Both the position numbers and the translations under genes were made by a program. A stretch of 64,000 nt of DNA from NCBI GenBank assembly GCA_026874595.1, contig CM049321.1, positions 14,523,479 to 14,587,478 of the forward strand. The letters are read 5' to 3'. The number at the start of each line of letters is the position of its first letter. Position 1 is the stretch's first letter. The stretch is from Sipunculus nudus. Its lineage: Eukaryota; Annelida; Sipuncula; Golfingiida; Sipunculidae. The notes below the pieces were generated by a model. It had not been told where the DNA came from. It saw only the letters and a list, made by a program, of their open reading frames with translations, and did not search any database. Positions 1-10,900 of the stretch are shown one piece after another.

Positions 1-479
1 TGGAACAAACGGACGGCTTTATACATCTTCAGTCAGTCAGTCCTGCACAAATACAGGATTAATTCTTATGGAGTGTGTTGAGCTCCTCAGCAATTTTTTT
101 TTCAGGGGGTTCAGATAAATGTTTGCGCCCTGCCCCTCCCCCTCCAAACCCTTTATGGGCTTTAACATAAGTTCTTTTAGGTTGGACCCCCATTTACTGG
201 ATCCGCCATTGATAGTCAATGAGAGACATCAGAAGGAGTCACTACGGATGTACTGAATGATGATGTTGTATGAATGAAAGCAGCCACATGGAAAGAGGGT
301 TGATAGACGTATGGAGGTGGAGTGTAATGAACGTATAGTAATGGTATGGTGTACATATAAAGTAATCTTGGCGATTTTTTAGATTTTTTTCATGGAGGTA
401 ACAGCCTCCATTTATTTTAATGCATGCGCATGCTTAACTAATTATTTGGTACATCTACAGAGTTACATTCCAGTTTCGG
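1..479. other. Intergenic, nothing recognised
   Basis: I see no exon-like reading frame with splice signals, no RNA gene and no clear repeat in this stretch. Two short ORFs here have no recognisable domain. Confidence 0.4.
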
Positions 480-745
480 ACTACGCGACAGGGGCTTTCA
501 TGCGATAACTCTGGCATCAAGCTCGGCGTATCAGTCTCCAGCGGGTCCTGGGTGTGTGTTATCCCGGTTGCTGGGTCATAACACAGAGGAACCCCCGAAA
601 GGCGCTCTCGTTTGTGAGTGAAACACGACTGCTGGCCACTGTCTCCCATTAGCCTGCTGAGCGCTTACCCTTGATGGGGGCCGACCTAGAAAAATCTCAC
701 CGCCTCGGCTGAGATTCGAACTCTAGATCTCCCTGTGCTCTGTAT
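480..745 (-). repeat. tRNA-derived SINE-like repeat
   Basis: Read on the minus strand, the unit starts near 745 with a tRNA-like head. A B-box-like GAGTTCGAATC lies at about 712-723, followed by a GC-rich body. A related but diverged body fragment occurs at about 35430-35545 on the same strand (shared tract around CTCGTTTGTGAGTGA), which supports an interspersed repeat. The A box is not clear. It could be the tail of a longer non-LTR element. Confidence 0.45.
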
Positions 746-1049
746 CTTGGCGATTCTGGGTTTTCTGAGGAATATTCTTCCTTTCGCGACCCAGATAACC
801 TTAATGCTTATTCTGACTTAAACAGATACATCTTTTACATTGAGACTTAACGGAAACGACATTTTTTCCGCCCTTAATTAGACAAAGGTGTAGTTCCGGG
901 TATTTAAAAAAATAAGGTCTTTCAATAGCATTTATAAAGCAATTCAGATCTTACAACATATATTTGTATCTTTTAAAGATAAAATACTCATATGGGCGTT
1001 AGTTCAATTGAACAAAAATGTACATATTATTTTTTTATTGAACCTTGAA

Positions 1050-1099
<50 letters not shown>

Positions 1100-2726
1100 G
1101 ACTTGTCAATACCTTGAGTAAAATGACCCAGAATATTTGAGACACACAACAAATATAATCCTTACATAAAGAAAAAGAATATATTTAATGGTAATCATCT
1201 TGCATTAAGCCGAATGAAAATGAAAGTATTTTCTACGGACGGTTCTATGTTTGTCATACATTATCAGGCCTTAACAATCTCAGCACTACTGTGTTTAGAA
1301 GTAGTAACAGGACGGCCCTTTCCTAACTGTAGACTCAAGGCTGTTAAATACATCAAATGAACAACCGCAAAATGTTAGCCTTACTTTACATCACAATACG
1401 TTTCCCAGAGGCGTTGTGTCATGTCTTTTCATTTGTAACAAAGATAAAAGTTTAAATTGCGATTATACATGACACCACAGATTGGCGTTTCCGTTTTTTT
1501 TTTTTTTTTTTTTTCCTTTTTCTGGATATTTTTATAAGGCCGGGTGGCTCTTTTTACCCGTATCCAGTGTATTTTACCTGTGGTGCCATCGATGTAAACT
1601 TTTATTTTTGTTTAAGCATATGTAAGTGTCATTTTGATACTCTACATATTCCTACAAAATTATAACAAACTTGTAAAATTAGTTCTTAAACAAGTCGTCC
1701 ATGGGCCAATGCGCTCAGCTGAATTTGACATGTATGACCTATTTTCCAAATTCGAAGGAGACTTGCCAAGGACTTCAGTGGATTTTACAATAGAAAATCC
1801 AAGGAAAATGGATACAATTTGTACCCTGTCTGTCTGGGTTCTCAGAATCATATATTTGGCCCATAACCCACAGCATATAGTCTATTAAGTCACAATATAA
1901 TTAACAAAATTAACATGAACTTAACCGTTCATTTTTTACCTATTTATCTTGCAAAAGGTCAAAAACATGTTTCGGAAAGTAACAAAGCTGACCCTTGTGT
2001 AAACGTTAGCAGCAAAATGGAGCCACATCTACCAAACACAGGTACACACAATTGAACTTCACAACAAAGGGTACACACAAGCTACACATGCAGAATTGAA
2101 TTTAAAAACTTTAACAGTGTTGCGTGGCCACAGGTGTTGCATGAGAACGAGTTAGTTACTGTTTTATAGTGAACAATAGATTATTAACAGAAATAGTATA
2201 TTAATGATGGGTAGTCACACTGTAGTTGAATACACTGTTGGCGTCGGCGGCTGTTAATCCTATTATTACATTGTATTACGCTTCCACGTGGTTCTCGCTT
2301 CATCGAAACGAGAACACAGTGGAAGCTTAAAATGATTTGTTATTTGAGTAAAACGGACGTAAATACATGAAAGAGGTCAAGAGTAGATTTCAACCAGGGT
2401 AATTAAATAAAAAATTTATGTTTATTCCACTGAATGCGTTGAAGGCACTAAAGTGCTCAAACTAAAATTTCCGCATTTGCCCAAATCATATGTCACGCTG
2501 TTGCCAAAAATATCGCAACACATGTGTGAATAATAGTTCTAATGTAGCCAGAATCCACTTAACCCTCAAGGCCATGAGTGCTTCCTTGTACTGCACTTGA
2601 TAACACGATAACGAGGTCGTAAATTAATCATTACCACACTCGGCGCAACTATGTTCGTTTTGAAGCTATAATGGAGAATGCTTGTGTTTTCGGAGGGGGT
2701 AATGGCGGGTAAGTTCTGTATATATA
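746..2726. other. Intergenic with microsatellite and small hairpin
   Basis: This stretch holds a (CT)n run at about 1052-1098, a poly-T tract at about 1494-1515 and an imperfect inverted repeat at about 2280-2326 (arms GCTTCCAC..TTCTCG and CGAGAAC..GTGGAAGC). Around 1680-1830 there is weak similarity to a dispersed repeat seen near 6240, sharing a core like GCGCTCAGCTGA. No supported exon. Confidence 0.4.
1052..1098. repeat. (CT)n microsatellite
   Basis: Near-uninterrupted TC dinucleotide run of about 40 bases with one TG interruption near its end. Confidence 0.9.
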
Positions 2727-2906
2727 CAGTGAAACATCAAAACAAGTCGAAGGGACCCTAAGAAAACTTCGACACATCCGAAGTTCGACACAAGCGGGTT
2801 TTATTTGGTTATGGTTTAACTAGAGTTGTCCAGAATATCGAGTCTGTAACTTCGACATAAGCGGGGTATTCGACTTAAGCGAGTTTGACACAACAAGGTT
2901 TCACTG
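2727..2906. mobile_element. pogo/Tc1-like MITE, about 180 bp
   Basis: Terminal inverted repeats start CAGTGAAAC on the left and end GTTTCACTG on the right. The interior carries reverse-complementary GTCGAA / TTCGAC tracts. This matches the CAGTGAAACCTCGTTRTGTCGAA-type MITEs common in metazoans, which are usually assigned to pogo/Tigger-like Tc1-mariner elements (established family knowledge). The left flank is TA; the right flank is TG, so the TA target duplication is degraded. A left-end fragment of the same family lies at about 4320-4358, and another partial tract at about 11715-11775. Confidence 0.65.
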
Positions 2907-2909
2907 TGT

Positions 2910-2980
<71 letters not shown>

Positions 2981-2990
2981 TGTATGTGTG
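2910..2990. repeat. (TA)n followed by (TATG)n
   Basis: About 40 bases of TA dinucleotides pass into a TATG tetranucleotide run ending near TGTGTGCGCG. It directly abuts the right end of the MITE. Confidence 0.9.
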
Positions 2991-3266
2991 CGCGTAAGTG
3001 CCGTTGGTAGGGAAATAGTCATCCAGCCAATCAAATCAAATATTCTCAAATAAACATTAAGATGTCTTATTGTGTTCAAAGATGTCTGAACAATCTTCCC
3101 TAGGTTCTAGTGTATCGGAAACACCTGGTCGCCAAAGCGTGAAACTACGGCTTGGTTCTACCAGGCCCGCAGCATTAGACCAAGTAGAGCATTCAACAGG
3201 CCCTGAAATAATCAATAATGCTTGTTCAAATGACAATATTAAAAATCCATGATTTATTTAATAGGT

Positions 3267-3418
3267 GAATGCAGGATACTTCGGTCCGACTGTGGGAGGC
3301 CAGTGAACAAATGTGAATTGGATCCAGAGGCAATGCTTTGTCACCCTGTCATGATTATCGACAGGGTGACCAAGCATTGCCTCTTGATCCGGGAAGGAGG
3401 GACAAGGAGGTTTTAACC
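3267..3418 (+). other. Possible cysteine-rich ORF segment with hairpin
   Basis: One plus-strand frame is open from about 3267 to a TAA near 3416 and reads as a short cysteine-spaced stretch (five Cys, beginning ECRILRSDCGRPVNKC). A potential acceptor-like ...AATAG precedes it. No family is recognised. A 31-bp inverted repeat lies inside it, so the open frame may just reflect a foldback repeat. Confidence 0.2.
3320..3390. repeat. 31-bp inverted repeat, 9-nt loop
   Basis: The left arm, 3320-3350, begins GGATCCAGAGGCAATGC. The right arm, 3360-3390, is its reverse complement with only two mismatches. The loop is ATGATTATC (3351-3359). It would form a stable cruciform in DNA or a hairpin in RNA. 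No second copy was seen in the window. Confidence 0.85.
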
Positions 3419-3497
3419 CCCTTCCTCTTACTGGAATAATTATTTTTGTAGTCTTTTTCAGAAAATCCAAAGCAGTATCTAAGTCACTTGTAATTAT

Positions 3498-3980
3498 GTG
3501 ACTTATTTAACCAGTAAGTTGATCATTGTCTTAACTGTACACGGCACCCTTCCCAAAATCCTTGGTCTGCCGCACTCATTGAATTCAGCATGTTTGAGTA
3601 CCTCTGAAAGCACACGCTCTTTGACCGTTTACCCGGTATATTTAGTTGTTGAAATGGCAATTGATCGCTCCGCTAAGATTCCCGAAGCTGCCCGAAAGGA
3701 TGACTACGATTTTCTTTTCAGAATGAAATTCATTTATAAGATACATAGGTGGCGCCAGTGGGCGTGTGTGCTTAGTGCAGCAGGACGTATTAAGGTGACC
3801 TGTCACAGGATTAAAAATGATATGTTAGATATATGTAAGCAATGTATGGTGGGCGTACCGATGTGTCGTTTGAAGGATGTGTATAGATATGCACACTCGG
3901 AATGTAATCTAACATGTTTACGGGCTGACCTGTATTTCTTGATAGCTTTGGCTATTTTTCACCTGCTATTTCTTCCTTAA
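3498..3980 (+). CDS. Unrecognised 160-codon ORF, Cys-rich with hydrophobic C-terminus
   Basis: Single uninterrupted frame. The first 50 residues are unremarkable. Residues about 52-105 are charged and basic. Residues about 110-142 contain five cysteines (CKQCMVGVPMC, then SECNLTC). The last 17 or so residues are strongly hydrophobic (LIALAIFHLLFL) and could be a membrane anchor. I do not recognise a family, and there is no close promoter or polyadenylation evidence. It may be a chance ORF, a single-exon gene, or an exon read through into intron. The first in-frame ATG is used only because nothing decides between ATGs. Confidence 0.25.
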   Translation: MTYLTSKLIIVLTVHGTLPKILGLPHSLNSACLSTSESTRSLTVYPVYLVVEMAIDRSAKIPEAARKDDYDFLFRMKFIYKIHRWRQWACVLSAAGRIKVTCHRIKNDMLDICKQCMVGVPMCRLKDVYRYAHSECNLTCLRADLYFLIALAIFHLLFLP

Positions 3981-4284
3981 CGCTACCTCCTTCCCCTTTT
4001 GTTTTGTCCTCTTGTCCCCCTGTTTGTACTCATTCATGATACCATAAAGTTGAGACAGCGGTTATAAAAATACTTCACTGAAGGAGTTTGGAGGATATAA
4101 ACGCAAATAACATATCCGCCTTTGCCAGATGATGAGATAATATTTATTATTGTTGTGAATCATTTTGATTACCTCACTTCACCCATTAACATGATCACGC
4201 GGACCATTGCCAGCCTAGATTATTTTATCACTACTTCAAATATACTTGCGTGTTTTGCTCTCACGTGGAGTTATATGTTAATGA

Positions 4285-4286
4285 TG

Positions 4287-4318
<32 letters not shown>

Positions 4319-4365
4319 AACAGTGAAACCTCGTTGTGTCGAAGTTGAAGGGACCCTCAAAAAAC

Positions 4366-4425
<60 letters not shown>
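4285..4425. repeat. (CA)n, MITE fragment, (TA)n
   Basis: A CA run at about 4286-4308 is followed by a 40-bp left-end fragment of the CAGTGAAACCTCG MITE (4320-4358) and a TA run of about 55 bases (4367-4423). Confidence 0.85.
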
Positions 4426-4427
<2 letters not shown>

Positions 4428-4621
4428 TAAGGGATAATATATTTGAGAGAGAAAGAGAGAGACAGAGAGAGATTTTCACGAATCCTTTCCCAGTAACCAG
4501 GTAACATCCTTCGCCTTTCTTTTCCGACCCTGATTCTATATCGGTATATATATATGACAATGTAACATTATTTGTACCCAGTGCCTTAATTGAAATGTTT
4601 ACTTATATTTTGGCAGAGACA

Positions 4622-4623
<2 letters not shown>

Positions 4624-4670
<47 letters not shown>
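4624..4670. repeat. (TA)n with duplicated flank
   Basis: TA run of about 45 bases. The about 50-bp sequence before it (from TTATTTGTACCCAGTGCC, near 4569) recurs after it (from 4670), so the microsatellite lies inside a short tandem duplication. Confidence 0.85.
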
Positions 4671-4672
<2 letters not shown>

Positions 4673-4850
4673 TGTACCCAATGCCTCTATTGAAATGTTT
4701 ACTAATATTTTGGCAGAGACTGAATGCAGTGGTTTAAAGCTTCCTTAAAAGTAAACGAATCTTTCCTTGTTTATTTTTACGAGAAGGTAAGTGCTTGTTG
4801 TACATGTAAAGGGTAGGTGTTTTGCTCCCTGTTACCCCGACGAACCATAC

Positions 4851-4858
4851 ATAAAAGG
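4851..4858 (+). promoter_or_regulatory. Putative TATA box of PLA2 gene 1
   Basis: ATAAAAGG lies 53-60 bases upstream of the PLA2 gene 1 start codon, leaving room for a short 5' UTR of about 30 bases. The assignment rests on motif and spacing only. Confidence 0.45.
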
Positions 4859-4910
4859 CCAACTTCACGAGAGGAAGGAACAGTTCTCTGAGACGAGCAA
4901 CTTTTGTAAG

Positions 4911-4956
4911 ATGGCTGCCTACAGTCTCTTTGTTCTGCTTGCTTTGTTCATTGCAG
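4911..4956 (+). CDS. PLA2 gene 1 exon 1 (signal peptide)
   Basis: ATG plus 15 codons and one base (MAAYSLFVLLALFIA then G), a hydrophobic secretion signal, followed by the donor GTAGGT. The 46-base length and phase match exon 1 of the two other PLA2 copies. Confidence 0.85.
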
Positions 4957-7900
4957 GTAGGTGTTTCTAAATGTTCTTATAAATATATATTGGATTGCTG
5001 ATTGTATTGTTTTGGTAGTTGGTGTGGATGTGTTTGAATTCAGAAGAAGACGCTATTATGAAAGATGCAGAATCTCGAGCTGGAGGTGTTTTTTAGCTCA
5101 TTTGTCTTTCAGTTATGCTGAGATATCACCCTCTGAAGTCGCCATTCCGTCCGGCAGTCTGGTTGTTTGTCCCTCCGTCTGTCTGTTAGCACCGCGCACA
5201 TCGCATAAAATACTAATTGAACATCCAGTGAGGCCCTTCAGAGCCTCCTTTTAAACCTCAAATGTGAGTGTGGCCTATATTCTCCGAGTTATGGAGCTTG
5301 TATGTGCAACAGAGAATGATTAACAATTTGATACAAAACTCCAGAATCTCAGTAGTAGTGCCATGATTCTTGCATCATAGACACCCACAGACTGGAGGCG
5401 GCTCTTGTACTGTTTTTCTAATTTTACGTAGTTCCTCTGTCTGTGGGACTGTCACTTGACAGCAGTGGTATCAGTTTCTCTGTTGTGGTTTCATCTGATG
5501 CAATGAAACCTAGTTTTATAGGATTTTGAAGACTGGTGGCGCCACCTGCATTCTTCCTGTTTTCATCCATCTTTTGGTTCAATTTTTAAACCTCTTATAA
5601 TGGCAGCGATTAATATCAATTGCTTAGCTGTGGTTTCATCCAGTGGCCTGAAACATCATTTTTTTATTAACCATGACTGGTATTACCAGTTCCTTAAACT
5701 AATCCTGCCACCTGTAGTTTGTTTACGCACTTTTTCCGGTATTCTTGAAATTGCCCAAATACATCAAAGCGTCCAGGTGCCAGGGGTGGAACCTTGTTTT
5801 ATGGTCTGACCAATGTTTTTTGATAGTTATACCCTATTTTGATGGTGCTGAATTCAAATCTGGATGATGCCACTCTGGCATCTTTGAGGGTTTTGAGATA
5901 TTCAAGATGGCCGCCAAGATGGCTGTCAAATATGAAATCATCATATATTTGCAATAATATGGTGCATATATGTACTGCAAAGGGTTAATTTGCAATTATT
6001 TTGGTAAGGAGATCAATTATGTGCAATACTGTGAACAACTAAAAATAAATCTTTGATTTTAAGCCAAAATGGCGTCCAAAATTGCCGCCGTAACATATAA
6101 AGAATGTATATTTTGAAGGAAATGAAAATGTGATGTGCATGACTTGCACTCGAGTGGTTTACGGCACATATTGACGCTATTGTAAACAACAAGAGGTTGT
6201 CCTTTAAAGAATAAAAAGTGACAGTCAAACGACCACCAAGTTGAACAAGTGACCCATGGGTCATAACGCTCAGCTGACTGGGAAGAGACTTGCAAAAGGA
6301 AATTTTATCATCTGAATGGTAGTATATAACCATTGAACTGAAGCATCAAACAGATTAACCAACAGGCTGAGATTGTGTCTGTACTAATATACCTCAAAAA
6401 TAGAGAAAAAATGCGTAAACTTTAAAAAAAAATACAGGTGGCTCCACCAGTCTGCAGAAACTAATAGAAACACTTAATGGTCAATATCCATGCAAAGAAG
6501 CATGGTGGTCTCTGCATTAGTTGTTCAGATACTTAAGCTTTTGTATCAAATTCCATGGAGATTTTTCATGGGTCTCCCTGTGTGTAAAGAATGAAGATTC
6601 TAGGTCCAGCTGTTATGATTTGTGCCCTGTTTACAGATGTTCTTATCTTTAAAGGTCTCAAAAATAGAGAAAAAAATTGAAAAAAGCCCAAACAAATACA
6701 TGTGGTGCCACCAATATCCATACAAACAATTATGGTGCTCTCTGGATTAGTTGTTCCGATACTTAAGCTTTTGAATCAAATTCCATGGAGACTTTATATG
6801 GGTCTCCCTGTGTGTCCAAAATGAAGATTCTAGGTACAGTCGTTACAATTTGTACCCTGTTGACAGATAACTACATCCTTAAAGGTCTCAAAAATAGAGA
6901 AAAAAAAATTGTAAAAATTTGAAAAATACAGGTGGCGCCACCAGTCTGCAGAAACTGATGAAACATCTCATGATCAATATGTATGCCAAAATTCATGACC
7001 ATCAGTGATGGAGTTAATCAGATATTGAATTTTCATGAAACTTTTGACTATTCTGGGGGGTACTTTTGGGCCCCATAGCTCGATAGATATTTGTAACAGA
7101 GACCTAATTTCTGGTTTCCATGGAGACTTTTCATAGGTCTCTCAGATTGTCAAGAAATAAGATTCTAGGTCTAGTCTTTACGATTTGTGCCTTGTTGACA
7201 GATGTTTACATTTTTAAAGGTCTCAAAAATAGAGAAAACAATTCGTAAAAAATCGAAAATACAGGTGGCGCCACCAGTCTGAAGAGACTGATGAAACATC
7301 TCATGATCAATATGTATGCCAAAATAATAACCATCAGTGATGTAGTTAATGAGATATTGAAGTTTTTGTATGAAATTTTTCACTATTCTGGGGGGTACTT
7401 TAGGGCCCCATAGCTCAAAGGATATGGGTAACAGAGACCACTTGAGCTAGTAAAGTAAGTAAAAATTAATATAGTCCGGTACTGATTTTGGTAAGATTTA
7501 GAAAATAATAATTCAGCATCCAAGATGGCCACTGATGCTCGAAATATTTAGCATATTAAACATTATATAAAACTTACAGAATATATGACATCAGGCATAG
7601 GGCAAGTATATTTATTCTATATGAAGTCCCAACTGCCAGTAACTCTCAAGGTTTAACCTTCTGTGACCTCGAGGAGCTCTTCCTCTTCATCACTATCTTC
7701 TTGGTCACAACTAATGTTTTCCTGTCTTGTACACCCGTTGTTACAGTTTCCAGCACTGTTGCATGCACAGAAAACTGTACACGATATCTGTGCATGGTGT
7801 ATCCCTGGCACAACCGCATATGATCATTTCTAAGACTTCTGCCGGAGCTGGCTTGGTGCCTTTTAGGAACAGGAACTGGAAGTAGTGGCATGGAAGACTC

Positions 7901-10900
7901 ATCCTTTGGCCAGCCGATTAGAGTGGGGTTGAGGTGCGGAGGTTCAGGATCTGTGGCCTGTCTCCAGATACGTTCGGGATGTTCAATGTGTTGTTGACAT
8001 TGGGTTCGTGTAGCACGCATAGCTCGTTGCCATGACAGAATCGTCTGACCGAGGCGAGCCGGCTCACGTGTGAACCCTAATATGTAGAAACACAGCATTC
8101 TTGTTCTCGATGTTTCCTGTAACGCGCGTGTACTGTGTATTGTTCTTTAGATTGTTCGGAAAATGGAAAGTTCTCGGCTTGAGATGAGAAGCTATACATA
8201 TAGGGCTGTGTTTTAGAGCCGGGGAGAGAGGCGAGAGAATATTCCAGCGGACAAAGAAGAGTGGAACCTTCTCCAATACATGCATGAGTTAGAGATTTTC
8301 TGCAATTTGTAACGGATTTTATATAGTCTTCAGTTTACCTTTCGGATCACTGCCAGAATTTCACTTTGGGATTACAGTATGATGATACCGACGTGTTTCT
8401 TCTTCTGTTACACCACTATCATGAGAACAATCTTGACTGCGCAGTTCTGATGGAAAGTACTAGTGCCAAACGAACAATCTGCAAATTTAGGGACACAGTC
8501 AAGAAACACCAGAATATAAAACCAGACCTGTTGGCTGCTCATGCTATTACTGGCTGTGATACAACTGCATATATGTGGGGCATAGGAAGGTCTCCCATGC
8601 TCAAAACACTGAAAAAAGGGCACACTTTGCGAAAAGAGGGAGACCTGCTGAGTAATATCCATGATGTCATTGATGATGCCAGGCACTTTGTAGCTGCATG
8701 TTATGGTTGCCAAGGAAAAAACTTGTCGGAAGCACGTTTTCAAGTCTGGCTTACCAAAACAGGTAAAAGGAAGATCACTCAGATGCCCGCACTGAAATCA
8801 CTTCCACCAACTTCAGAAGCATTTTCAGAAAATGTTAAGCCCATTCACCTTCAAGTGTGTATCTGGAGACAGGCCACAGATCCTGACCCTCCGCACCTCA
8901 ACCCCACTCGAGTGCGAGTCATGCACACTACATTTTCAGTTCCTTCAAAATATACATTCTTCATATGTTACGGCGGCCATTTTGGACGCCATTTTGGCTT
9001 AAAATCAAAGATTTATTTTTTAGTTGTTCACAGTATTGCACATAATTGATATTCTTACCAAATTAATTGCAAATTAACCCTTTGCAGTACATATATACAC
9101 CATATAATTGCAAATATATGATGTTTTCATATTTGGCAGCCATCTTGGCGGCCATCTTGAATATCTCAAAACCCTCAAAGATGCCAGAGTGGCATCATCC
9201 AGATTTGAATTCAGCACCCTAAAAATAGGGTATAACTATCAAAAAACATTGGGCAGACCATAAAACAAGGTCAGATCCGAAAACCCATTTTGGCACCTGG
9301 ACTATCCTAAAACCTGGTTTGTTTATTGGTCAAAAGTTGATTTATCAGTTGCTGTACCTGCATTATTTTCTATTTTCACATATTTTCCTCTGTTTTTAGA
9401 AGGTCAAATGACAGCAATTATATATGTATTTCAAACATTCTTAAACCTCATATTTAATCACCAATACCATTCTATTTTTCTCTTATACAACCTGTATAAA
9501 CCAGTTTTGTTTGGATTCATCCATCACATATGTGTGATCCATCACTCGAGGAAGAACCGTGGTCACTTTGATGTCAGATCACATTTGAAGTCAATCTCGA
9601 TTTGATTTTTAGATGACAAAATAACTGTAGTGAATGTTAGGCTTAAATATCATGGTAGTCAGCTAACACGAGGACCCATGGTTCACTTTCCTTTCCTTTT
9701 TATTATTATTATTTTTTTCAAATGTTGCACCGTAAGACTAAACACGCATTTCTGCGTTTGTCCTTTTTCCAGTGAGTCTGCACCATGTAACCGGAGAATC
9801 GAGACAAAAACGAGACCTCTGGGGCCTCAGTACTCTTTTGAGCAAAGTAGCTGGTCTAAGTAAGTGGAAGCAGTTGACCAAACTCAACAAGCACGGCAAC
9901 TACTGCGGCAAAGGAAGCAGAGGGAGCAAAGTAATGGATCCTTTGGATGGGTAAGTTCCATTTATACAGGGCTTTAGATGAAAATAATATGATGTTCTAG
10001 CTCAATGTGTAATTTTCGGTTTAACTTAAAAATCATCCAGCATTTGAAAATTATTCTGTGTATTTATTTGAATAAAATGGAAATTCCCATTTTCATTCGT
10101 GCAAACATTACATTTGTGTACAATTAAGTGAATTACTTATGTAAGTCTACTTTGAAAGGGTATGAATGTATGTTAGTATGAATGATCCTGGAATAAATTA
10201 ACATAAAAATATATTTCCACGACTTCTGAAGGTTTTGTTAATCTCTCTTTGCATGCAGTAACAATTATCTTGTTAAGTATATTGCAAATATGTGCAAATT
10301 TAATCTTATGTTCAAGTATAGTGTAGATTTATGTAAACATTAAATTTAACCTAAAATGTAGTTTTCCCTCTCGGTTAAAATCATATGCAAGGGCTAATGC
10401 TTACGGCCTGCCGTGGTAAAGTGGGGAAATGGACAGTCTGCTGAAAGTCTGGGTTAATACACTATCAAAACACATAGGGGAATCTACCAAGACCCTGGCT
10501 GTGACAAACTCGACTCAGTGGGCCCACCTGCTTTGACAGCCAGTAATCTGGTCGTAATGTCACAGGGCCGATATGGCGCTAATCGTGTCGTAATGTCAGA
10601 GGGCCGATAATGCGCTACCAAGACCGGTGTATGTAGAGCAGAACAATATTTCACCAATTAATACCACAGCCAACCACAAATATCTATATATTCTATTAAC
10701 CAAGAGCGTTTTTATATTACGTTAAATTTACAGAACTAAGTTCATTTTATGAATTCCATTATTATCTAGTTTCGTTTCACAAATCGTGTGGCACTCTTCA
10801 GATAAAACAGCCTAGTCTATTCAGTGTAGTCTGTGTATATGGAGGCTTCCTTGAGGCGAGCTGTGCGTTGTCATTACTCTTGTTTACAGCTTCCGGTATT

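Larger units (their letters stand above)
5771..9302. mobile_element. Foldback DNA transposon with about 400-bp TIRs
   Basis: The left end (5771 to about 6160, starting GTCCAGGTGCCA) and right end (about 8905-9302) are reverse complements over about 400 bases with modest divergence, including GGCGGCCAT tracts. The total is about 3.53 kb. Between the ends lie an imperfect tandem array (6391-7440), a minus-strand coding fragment (7646-8098) and a plus-strand fragment (8366-8905). The two fragments share a 50-bp inverted segment. No clear target duplication is visible at the outer edges. The encoded protein has DTDV and HAITGCDTT motifs found in transposon-associated, XPG/FEN-like proteins of invertebrates, which hints at an Academ-type element (uncertain). 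It lies in intron 1 of PLA2 gene 1 and is decayed. Confidence 0.75.

Noticed and set aside
6013-6333. 106-codon minus-strand ORF
   Set aside because: Lies within the left inverted repeat of the foldback transposon; mirrored DNA, not a gene.
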